Below, in pieces: positions 1-5,645 of a stretch of 6,165 nt of DNA. This DNA comes from Nitratifractor sp964650685 (GTDB lineage: Bacteria > Campylobacterota > Campylobacteria > Campylobacterales > Sulfurovaceae). A program made the translations under genes and the position numbers. Below the pieces are notes generated by a model that was given only the letters and a program-made list of their open reading frames with translations, was not told where the DNA came from and searched no databases. The DNA lies in assembly GCA_964650685.1 (NCBI GenBank), contig CAZYUW010000020.1, forward strand, positions 1 to 6,165, given 5' to 3'. The stretch's first letter is position 1. Each line of letters starts with the position of its first letter.

Positions 1-329
1 AAGCGAAGGTTCTCCTTTACAAAATCTTCATTAAAAACCCGAATAACATGGCTATGGTCTGTCAGAGAATCTTGAGTAACATGGGTGCCATCATCGAAGC
101 TCAATTGAAACTCTGGTGAGGTGTATTTGTCTGAAATATAGCCTGTTTCGAGCGCCCTGAATATTCGAGAGAGAGTCGTTTTGCCGGAGTAGTTTCGGCC
201 ATATAGAATGTTGATCTCTTTGAAGTCGACGACATTGTTTCCTTTATCTCTTATAGATGATGTCCATTGAAAGTTTTGGAAAACTGCCATGTTTTTTATA
301 AAATCGATTCTTTTGATTTTACCACTCAT
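1..329 (-). CDS. AAA_13-type ATPase (RloC/PrrC-like), N-terminal part, runs off left edge
   Basis: Partial gene: the first 109 codons are visible and the rest lies beyond position 1. The translation starts MSGKIKRIDF and has a P-loop GRNYSGKTT at residues 44-52 (K50 and T51 would contact nucleotide phosphates), followed by LSRIFRALETG. Later comes VIRVFNEDFVKENL (residues 95-108). Both stretches are typical of AAA_13 (PF13166) ATPases, the family that includes the ATPase parts of the tRNA anticodon nucleases RloC and PrrC. The start at 329 is supported by GAAGG at 337-341, 7 nt upstream; M14 (codon at 290) begins the conserved MAVFQNF block and is the only other early ATG. It follows a remnant of hsdS by 25 bp in the same direction, the usual setting of RloC/PrrC in type I restriction loci. 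The nuclease half and any zinc hook are not visible, so RloC versus PrrC versus a plain AAA_13 protein cannot be decided. Confidence 0.85.
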   Translation of the reverse strand, partial: MSGKIKRIDFIKNMAVFQNFQWTSSIRDKGNNVVDFKEINILYGRNYSGKTTLSRIFRALETGYISDKYTSPEFQLSFDDGTHVTQDSLTDHSHVIRVFNEDFVKENLR

Positions 330-354
330 CACTATACCTTCACTTCAAATTCAC

Positions 355-605
355 TTAAGCAAACGCCTCTTTCAAAACAGTCTGCATCAGACGATCGGTT
401 TCGGTGCGGCTTTTTTGCACTTCCGTTTCCAACTGGTCGCAGATAGCCATCATTTTTCGACTTTGGCGACAATGCGATGTTGTTCAGCCAAAGGAGGAAG
501 AGGAATTATAAGTGTTTTTAAAACTGCCAACTTAATTCCTTTGGCTGTCATTCCAGATTGCTTTTTGATCAATTTATTTTGAAAATATTGACTAATTATA
601 CTGCA
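355..605 (-). pseudogene. hsdS: C-terminal remnant of type I restriction specificity subunit HsdS, truncated and frameshifted
   Basis: Two adjacent minus-strand frames together encode the C-terminal conserved region of a type I restriction-modification S subunit. The first (605 down to a TGA at 452-450) reads CSIISQYFQNKLIKKQSG, then the family hallmark IPLPPLAEQHRIVAKVEK. The second (from about 453 to a TAA at 357-355) continues MMAICDQLETEVQKS, then TDRLMQTVLKEAFA. One extra base in the five-A run (minus sense; T-run 453-457 on the plus strand) would join them into the usual VEKMMAICDQLE helix. Upstream, a TAG at 608-606 closes the frame, so both target-recognition domains, normally several hundred residues, are missing. 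HsdS would confer DNA sequence specificity on the HsdM/HsdR complex; this piece cannot. A sequencing error could explain the frameshift but not the lost N-terminal part. Confidence 0.82.
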
Positions 606-608
606 CTA

Positions 609-781
609 GATAACTAGCTTATTGAAATTTTCTACTTTTACAATGGTTTTCGTAAATTATTAATACTTTAAATCCTTTAGATTTAAGCTTTTTTAGTATT
701 CATTTCATGCTTACTGAGATAACTATTAACTACAATACCTTTTTGTATCACTTAGATAGTAAGTTCCTTTGGAATAACAAA
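609..781. other. AT-rich intergenic stretch between the core cluster and the restriction remnant
   Basis: No convincing gene in either direction. The base composition is clearly richer in A and T than the flanking coding regions. The stretch separates the end of the DUF2400 gene from the broken hsdS and probably contains the junction of transferred or deleted DNA. A 7-bp A/T-rich inverted repeat (668-674 with 680-686) is followed on the plus strand by six Ts (689-694), but no plus-strand gene precedes it. On the minus strand, where all genes lie, it lacks a following U-run. No strong terminator for the ccsBA cluster was found here. A 26-codon stretch open on the minus strand (699-622) is reported separately as a finding. 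Confidence 0.5.
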
Positions 782-1558
782 TCATTGCCTATCTATTACG
801 ATCCTCTCCTGGCCTATACGATAAAGAGCAAAATCATACTTCAGTGGATCGGCGGGATCGAAACTCTTGAGATTTTCGGTCAACTCCATAGCGGCTTTCA
901 TATCGTAGCTTTTCCTCTTCATAAGCCCAAGGGAAAGAGATACTTTGTGGGTATGGGTATCGAGCGGGATAATAAGATCTGCAGGATCCACACCGCTCCA
1001 CAACCCCATATCCAATCTGTTTTTTCTGATCATCCACCTGAAATACATCATATATCTCTTGAATGGACCGCTTCTATCAGGTACAGAAGGAATCCTGCCC
1101 GTAAGAAAATCGTACCCTCTGCTTCGATAAGGGTTGAGGGATCGTATTTTGCCTATGATAGACCACAAAGCAGGCCTGATGTCCGAACCAGGTTTGTAGG
1201 CGCTTTTGAAAATGTTTTCGAGACTGTCCTCGAAAGAGAGCCTCCTGAGCGCTATCAACAGAGCAGCTATATCTTTTTCATTTTGAAAGCGATAGTAAAG
1301 CCCTCTGCAGGTTTTTTCGATACGATCCTCACTGCTCTCTAACAGAGAAAAATCCAACTTTTCGAGAAATCCAACTATCTGCAGAGCGTTTCCATAGGCA
1401 AACAGGGCGCATACGAGAGCGACTCTCTCGTCAGCATGTCTTGAAGCTATGAGCAGCGGATCGGGTCTATCGTATGACAACTCATCACTGTTGTCGCGTC
1501 GGGCTACCTCCCTGTCCAGCAACTCTTTGAGGCGCTCTCTATCGACCGACGGAATCAT
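782..1558 (-). CDS. TIGR02757 / DUF2400 family protein
   Basis: A complete 258-residue protein, the usual size for TIGR02757 (PF09674). Family-type blocks are visible in order: RPDPLLIASRHADERVAL at 31-48, followed by CALFAYGNA (50-58); FRWMIRKNRLDMGLWSGVDP at 173-192; LIIPLDTHTHKVSLSLGL at 195-212; and DPLKYDFALYRIGQE at 237-251 near the C terminus. There is no signal peptide or membrane segment, so it should be cytoplasmic. The family has no established function that I can name. The PLDTHTHKVSLSLGL segment resembles the VDTHVxRVxxRLGL segment of HhH-GPD DNA glycosylases such as endonuclease III, so a nucleic-acid role is conceivable, but this is inference. The start codon lies inside the end of ccsBA (20-bp overlap) with only a weak purine-rich AGAAAGA before it, which suggests translational coupling. 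The alternative reading on the plus strand is a shadow. Confidence 0.9.
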   Translation of the reverse strand: MIPSVDRERLKELLDREVARRDNSDELSYDRPDPLLIASRHADERVALVCALFAYGNALQIVGFLEKLDFSLLESSEDRIEKTCRGLYYRFQNEKDIAALLIALRRLSFEDSLENIFKSAYKPGSDIRPALWSIIGKIRSLNPYRSRGYDFLTGRIPSVPDRSGPFKRYMMYFRWMIRKNRLDMGLWSGVDPADLIIPLDTHTHKVSLSLGLMKRKSYDMKAAMELTENLKSFDPADPLKYDFALYRIGQERIVIDRQ

Positions 1559-4301
1559 TCTTTCTGGATGCTTTTGTGTTGGCCAGTCTGATTCTCGGCA
1601 GATCTCTTCTGGGCCAGGCGGCGGCTATCGTGGCCGCTCCAATACCTGTCACCCACCAGACCCATGCGGGTATCGGCACCGGATCTCCCGTAGCGTAAGA
1701 GTGCATTCCGCTCAAATAGAAATTGACTCCGAAATAGGTCATAAGTATGGATGCGAAAGCCACAAAAGACGCTACGGCCAAAACAAAGGGCCTGTCCAGT
1801 CTGGATATGAGTCTCAAATGAAGCACGATCGTGTAGACGATTATGGATATATACGCCCATGTCTCCTTGGGATCCCACCCCCAATAGCGCCCCCACGACT
1901 CGTTGGCCCATACTCCGCCTATGAAGTTTCCTATCGTCAACATGGAAAGACCGATAATCAAGGATGCTTCGATAACGGCCACGAGTCTGTATATCACTCG
2001 ATCTACATGCTCTCTACTTGAGGATCTGAGCACGAAAAGCAAAAGCACGATATAGCCCAGCAGAGCACCAAGTCCCAAAAACCCATAACTGGCTGTAATG
2101 ACAGAAACATGGATTGTCAGCCAGTACGATTTCAGAACCGGCACGAGGTTGGTTATCTGTGGATTGATATTGCTCAAATGGGCGGTAAATACGAATATGC
2201 CGGCGATTAGAACCGTAGCCGCGAGCACCAGTGACGAACGACGAAAAAATATGAGGCCGGCAAGTAGAGAAGACCATGAGATATACAGAAGAGACTCATA
2301 GGCGTCACTCCAGGGAGCGTGACCACTTACATACCACCTGAGCCCCAGTCCGAAAGTGTGCAGCGCGAAATATGCCAGCAGTAAAAACCACGAGATTTTT
2401 CTGAATCTTTCGAAATATCGATTTGGATTCTTTTTGATGATCTCGGCAAAACCCACGACCAGCAAAATCAGGCCGGTCAGCAGATATAGAGGCACAAATC
2501 TGGGAAATATATGCAGTCTGTTGTATAGCAGTTCGGCTTTGACTTTTGTGGAGGGAGGTATGATGTCGGCACCGTATTTGTACTGAAAATTCCTCATGTT
2601 TTTGAGCATCTCCATAGCCGTATCCCACTTTTTCGAGTCGACAGATTCTATCAGACCGACAGTCATGTATTGCACGGCCTTTTTCTGTATGCCTTTGAAT
2701 ATACCGAATGCCTCATCAGGGGAATACCATCTGCGGGAAGGATCTTTCTGCAAAGGGAAAATCCTGTAGACCCTGCCGGTAAAAACCATATATATCACAT
2801 TGAGCTTTTCGTCAAGCGCGATCACCTCTCTCTCGAAAGTACCTCTACTTGAAGGACTGATGCGATTGGACTCTTCAACATGCTTTTTCAGTACATATTT
2901 TCCATCCTTGAAAATATCTCCAAAAGATATATATTTCCTGTCGGGGGGTATATTCAGAATCTTTTTCAGTTTCGGAGATTTGATCTTGATCAACCTTGCA
3001 TCTCTCCATAGCTCGGGTCTACTGAACATCCCCAGCATCACCTGATCCTGATTCATTCCCTTAAACGATGTCGAACCGTGTATTTTGTACAGCAGCTGTG
3101 TATTGAGGGTATTTATCGGCTCCATGCGCCCCATCGGAGCCTGAACTATCAATTTGCCAAACGCATCCGATACTGCCAGCGACTCTTTGGCGTATTCCGC
3201 GACATAGTTCTCGAACTTTTCGGCCTGACCAGACGCGAAAAGTGATGTCGAAAGAGAGAAGAGCAAAACAGGCAGCATCACATTCGCCCCACTACCGAGA
3301 AAGCTGACCAGTTTTCCAAATCTGGATTTGGGATCGAACAGATTCCACAACAGACCAAGAGCCAAAAGAAAATATCCAAGATATGTGGGCCATTTGCCCG
3401 GATCGTCGTTCACACTCAATATCGTACCCTTTTCATCGGTATCGTAAGAGCTCTGAAAAAATTTATATCCTCTGTAATCGAGAGTGTGGTTCATAAATAT
3501 CCTGTAGTCGAAACTTTTGCCGCTATCCACTACCGTTACTTCACTGGCATAAGATGAGGGAGCCATACTTCCCGGATATCTCTCCAGTTGGAAATCCCTG
3601 AGTTTTATCTCGAAAGGAAGATCTATCGTTTTCGAACCAAACACAACATCGATATCCGCATCACCCAGCTTGATGTGTTTTTGTACACCTTTGGCCCCTC
3701 TTTGTCCAGGCAGAGCTATATCCTTGCACTCATTGTCCAGACAGAGATTCAATCTCAATACTCCAATCCCGGAAGATCCCTTCTTGAAGTAGTCGTAACC
3801 CAGAAAATCCAATACGATCTTTCTGTTCCCCACTCCAAACTCTTCGGTAAATCTATTGTTCCCTATAGCGGAAAAATCTTTCTGGAACTCCGCGTGGAAA
3901 CTCTTTCCGTTTCTTTTTACATCTACCTGCAGATAGGGCTCCATACTGAGCATACTTTTCTCTTTGGCACCCTCCCTGATATGCAGGATGCCCTCCTGAC
4001 CAAAAAAGTGGGTTATAGCCGATCCGGCCAAAATCACCAGAAAAGCCAGATGGAACAGAAATCTGGGAGGCGCGGACCACATCCTGTACCTGAAGATCAC
4101 TCCGGCGAGGTTGACGCCCGCAAGCAACATCGTTCCCTCGTACCAGCAGCTGTAGTACACCAGAACTCTCGCGGTAGAAGTCCCGTAGTCATTCTCCAGA
4201 AAGGTAGCTACCGCCGCACCGATACCCAGTATAGCCAGTAAAAACAGTGTAGTTTTGACAGAAAATAGAATTTCACTCAATCTCTTCATCGCAATATCCA
4301 T
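1539..4301 (-). CDS. ccsBA: Fused cytochrome c biogenesis protein CcsBA (System II heme exporter / cytochrome c synthetase)
   Basis: A 920-residue inner-membrane protein that carries heme to the periplasm and helps attach it to CXXCH motifs of apocytochromes c. The N-terminal ResB/CcsB part has hydrophobic segments at about 17-34, 54-72 and 81-100, a periplasmic region, and further segments near 305-321 and 338-356. A second periplasmic region (about 358-598) precedes the CcsA part, a series of hydrophobic segments from about 602 to 895. The heme-handling WWD motif is WGRYWGWDPKETW at 803-815. Candidate heme ligands are H84 (third segment), H731 (WLTIHVS), H828 (IVLHLRL) and H867 (GMHSYA). 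The spacing of the last three equals that of H761, H858 and H897 as I recall them for Helicobacter hepaticus CcsBA, so all four key histidines seem present. The length fits fused CcsBA of Campylobacterota. M1 (4301) has no Shine-Dalgarno at proper distance; M5 (4289, MKRLSEILFSVK) is an equally plausible start and may be coupled to a short upstream frame. The 3' end overlaps the DUF2400 gene. Confidence 0.97.
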   Translation of the reverse strand: MDIAMKRLSEILFSVKTTLFLLAILGIGAAVATFLENDYGTSTARVLVYYSCWYEGTMLLAGVNLAGVIFRYRMWSAPPRFLFHLAFLVILAGSAITHFFGQEGILHIREGAKEKSMLSMEPYLQVDVKRNGKSFHAEFQKDFSAIGNNRFTEEFGVGNRKIVLDFLGYDYFKKGSSGIGVLRLNLCLDNECKDIALPGQRGAKGVQKHIKLGDADIDVVFGSKTIDLPFEIKLRDFQLERYPGSMAPSSYASEVTVVDSGKSFDYRIFMNHTLDYRGYKFFQSSYDTDEKGTILSVNDDPGKWPTYLGYFLLALGLLWNLFDPKSRFGKLVSFLGSGANVMLPVLLFSLSTSLFASGQAEKFENYVAEYAKESLAVSDAFGKLIVQAPMGRMEPINTLNTQLLYKIHGSTSFKGMNQDQVMLGMFSRPELWRDARLIKIKSPKLKKILNIPPDRKYISFGDIFKDGKYVLKKHVEESNRISPSSRGTFEREVIALDEKLNVIYMVFTGRVYRIFPLQKDPSRRWYSPDEAFGIFKGIQKKAVQYMTVGLIESVDSKKWDTAMEMLKNMRNFQYKYGADIIPPSTKVKAELLYNRLHIFPRFVPLYLLTGLILLVVGFAEIIKKNPNRYFERFRKISWFLLLAYFALHTFGLGLRWYVSGHAPWSDAYESLLYISWSSLLAGLIFFRRSSLVLAATVLIAGIFVFTAHLSNINPQITNLVPVLKSYWLTIHVSVITASYGFLGLGALLGYIVLLLFVLRSSSREHVDRVIYRLVAVIEASLIIGLSMLTIGNFIGGVWANESWGRYWGWDPKETWAYISIIVYTIVLHLRLISRLDRPFVLAVASFVAFASILMTYFGVNFYLSGMHSYATGDPVPIPAWVWWVTGIGAATIAAAWPRRDLPRIRLANTKASRKNDSVGR

Positions 4302-4318
4302 ATTTTTTCGGGCATCAT
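4286..4318 (-). CDS. Possible short leader peptide upstream of and overlapping ccsBA
   Basis: A ten-codon frame reads MMPEKIWILR and then TGA. It is preceded by GGAAGG (4325-4320), one base before the first ATG and four before the second (4315), the better-spaced start. Its stop overlaps the ATG of ccsBA codon 5 as ATGA, the classic arrangement for translational coupling by reinitiation. It is out of frame with ccsBA. In favour: the only good Shine-Dalgarno in this gap belongs to this frame, not to ccsBA M1 (18 nt away) or M5 (30 nt away). Against: ten codons can occur by chance, and the sequence shows no run of one amino acid as in attenuator leaders. Confidence 0.3.
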   Translation of the reverse strand: MMPEKIWILR

Positions 4319-4319
4319 A

Positions 4320-4325
4320 CCTTCC
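4320..4325 (-). promoter_or_regulatory. Ribosome binding site (GGAAGG) before ccsBA, mis-spaced for its annotated start
   Basis: The minus strand reads GGAAGG here, the strongest Shine-Dalgarno-like sequence between the regulator gene and ccsBA. It stands 18 nt from the ATG at 4301 and 30 nt from the ATG at 4289, too far for direct use, but 4 nt from the ATG at 4315 that opens the short leader frame. It therefore bears on how ccsBA translation starts. Confidence 0.45.
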
Positions 4326-4352
4326 GGCTCTTAAATTACGCTTTGGAATTCA

Positions 4353-4358
4353 ATTCTA
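4353..4358 (-). promoter_or_regulatory. Possible sigma-70 type -10 element for ccsBA
   Basis: The minus strand carries TAGAAT (one mismatch to TATAAT), preceded by a T-rich stretch (GGATTTTTTG, 4369-4360). This arrangement fits Campylobacterota promoters, in which the -35 hexamer is poorly conserved and T-rich sequence lies upstream. Transcription would begin about 7-10 bp further left, giving a leader of roughly 45 nt before the ATG at 4301. The element overlaps an 11-bp imperfect palindrome (GAATTCAATTC, plus strand 4346-4356) that could be an operator, perhaps for the neighbouring Crp/Fnr protein; that is a guess. The 112-bp gap (4302-4413) is the longest among the five core genes. Confidence 0.35.
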
Positions 4359-4413
4359 CAAAAAATCCAACTCAAATTCCGTGCCTCTTCCAAGCGGTAT
4401 TCACTAAGCCAAC

Positions 4414-5082
4414 CTAAAGAACACTGTCTATCTTCTCTTTGAGCTTCTCCATATCTTTGAGCATCAGCTTCCGTCTCCCGCTCTCCATGATCCCTTCCTC
4501 TTTCAACTGCTTGATATGTCTGTCCACTACATGTCTTACCGTACCTATCAGGTTGGCTATTTCGGTTCTGGAGAGGTTCTCCAGCATGTTTTTGCCGGTG
4601 ATTTTGCTTCTTTGAAGATTTTGCACTATCAGCTTAATAAGCCTCTCTTTGGTATCCAGCAGGGTCAGATCGGCCGCGAGCTCTTCCGTATGGCGCACCT
4701 GTTTCGCTATATACCTCAACACTATCTCTCCAAAAGCCGGAAAGTCGTACATCCACTCTCTAACCATGCCTATGGGGAGCTTCAGTGCCTCGCCGCTCTC
4801 AAGTACTTCACACATCACATCGTGAGGTTCACCATCGAGCAGCACAACCGTATCGTACATATCGCCTCTACCCAGCAGATAGATGGTCTGCTCCTTGCCA
4901 CTTGAGATATTCATCTGAAATATCTTGACTTTACCGCTCAAAACGATAAAAAAATATTTCAATGTTACATCGTAATCGAATACGGTGTCGCCTTTGGCGA
5001 AACTTACCACCTCTCCATACTCCTCCATTTTCAGTCGGAGTTTATCACTGATAATACCAAAACTGTCCAATTGAAAATCCAT
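4414..5082 (-). CDS. Crp/Fnr family transcriptional regulator
   Basis: A 222-residue cytoplasmic DNA-binding regulator. Residues about 20-110 look like a cyclic-nucleotide-binding-type beta roll (YFFIVLSGKVKIF, then GRGDMYDTVVLLDGEPHDVM). Residues about 112-155 form the long dimer helix (RYIAKQVRHTEELAADL), and residues 167-198 a winged helix-turn-helix (ENLSRTEIANLIGTVRHVVD, then RHIKQLKEEGIM). The phosphate-binding loop lacks the Arg-Ser pair used by CRP to bind cAMP (H87-D88 stand there), and the only cysteine is C91, so neither cAMP binding nor an FNR-type 4Fe-4S cluster is expected. The start at 5082 has AAGGT (5094-5090) 8 nt upstream. It lies 20 bp after the coiled-coil gene and 112 bp before ccsBA, which suggests a role in respiratory or cytochrome gene control; the effector is unknown. 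Confidence 0.93.
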   Translation of the reverse strand: MDFQLDSFGIISDKLRLKMEEYGEVVSFAKGDTVFDYDVTLKYFFIVLSGKVKIFQMNISSGKEQTIYLLGRGDMYDTVVLLDGEPHDVMCEVLESGEALKLPIGMVREWMYDFPAFGEIVLRYIAKQVRHTEELAADLTLLDTKERLIKLIVQNLQRSKITGKNMLENLSRTEIANLIGTVRHVVDRHIKQLKEEGIMESGRRKLMLKDMEKLKEKIDSVL

Positions 5083-5102
5083 AGGCTACACCTTGTTCGT
5101 AA

Positions 5103-5642
5103 TTACGCTTTCATGCTCTTTTCCAGTCTGTTCAACTGAAGTTTGAGCGCATCGTGTTTCGTTCTGAGTTCCGATATCTGTTCCACCCAGAACTCGTTTC
5201 TCTTTTTGAGGCTCTCAATCTCGTTTTCAGCTTTTGTCAGGTTTTCAAGAGAGTTGTGCAGATTGGCTTCCAGCTCACTCTTTTCACGCTCCAGACGCAA
5301 AATATCCTCTTTGCATTTCTCCAGCCTGACAGTTGTCGAATGCAACTCTTCCTCGCTTTCAGACCTGGCCTTTTCATAGCGATCTTTCATATTTTCGTAT
5401 CCGCTTATCTCCTGTTTCAACGAGGCGTTCTCCACCTGAAGAGCCGTGCACTCGCTCCTGAGTCTATCTCTCTCTTTTTCGCTTTCGGATATACGATCCC
5501 TCATCTCGGATACTCTACCCTGGTATGTTCTCATCCGCAGAGAAAATATGATCACCAATAGTATGAACGCGAGAACTATAGACGATACGATAGCACCAAA
5601 TACCATCGCATCGATATTGTAGTTTGCTAAAAACTCATACAC
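5103..5642 (-). CDS. Membrane-anchored coiled-coil protein of unknown function
   Basis: A 179-residue protein not recognised as a named family. A single hydrophobic segment at about 12-35 (MVFGAIVSSIVLAFILLVII) is followed by basic residues (RMR) and then an almost unbroken charged helix from about 40 to 175 with heptad-like leucines (LRLEREKSELEANLHNSLEN, LKKRNEFWVEQISELR). By the positive-inside rule the coiled coil should be cytoplasmic, anchored by its N terminus to the inner membrane. The layout resembles the N-terminal part of RmuC, but no nuclease domain follows. Translation begins at GTG (5642), supported by GAAGG at 5654-5650; M13 is the next in-frame ATG but would shorten the membrane anchor. 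It starts 3 bp after lolA ends, so the two are almost certainly co-transcribed. A scaffold or envelope-organising role is possible but unproven. Confidence 0.88.
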   Translation of the reverse strand: MYEFLANYNIDAMVFGAIVSSIVLAFILLVIIFSLRMRTYQGRVSEMRDRISESEKERDRLRSECTALQVENASLKQEISGYENMKDRYEKARSESEEELHSTTVRLEKCKEDILRLEREKSELEANLHNSLENLTKAENEIESLKKRNEFWVEQISELRTKHDALKLQLNRLEKSMKA

Positions 5643-5645
5643 CGC

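Noticed and set aside
453..457. Phase-variation tract in hsdS
   Set aside because: A five-base A run is too short for typical slipped-strand switching, and the gene lacks its N-terminal domains, so switching would not restore function.
289..582. Plus-strand open frame of 97 codons
   Set aside because: It lies antisense over the hsdS remnant and the start of the AAA_13 gene, both of which have clear family motifs; the plus-strand translation resembles nothing.
668..694. Inverted repeat followed by six Ts, terminator-like on the plus strand
   Set aside because: The 7-bp stem is almost all A/T and no plus-strand gene precedes it; in the minus direction it lacks a U-run, so it is not a convincing terminator for ccsBA-DUF2400.
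707..1342. Plus-strand open frame of 211 codons
   Set aside because: Antisense to the DUF2400 gene, whose conserved blocks and C-terminal motif are intact on the minus strand.
3588..4241. Plus-strand open frame of 217 codons
   Set aside because: Antisense shadow of the N-terminal ResB part of ccsBA; low-complexity translation with no domain.
4334..4344. 11-bp repeat AATTACGCTTT also found at 5101-5111
   Set aside because: A few exact 11-bp repeats are expected by chance in a window this size, and the second copy spans the end of a coding region.
4359..4413. Search for a terminator after the Crp/Fnr gene
   Set aside because: The G/C-bearing segments do not form a stable hairpin in front of the T-run at 4361-4367; read-through into ccsBA is possible.
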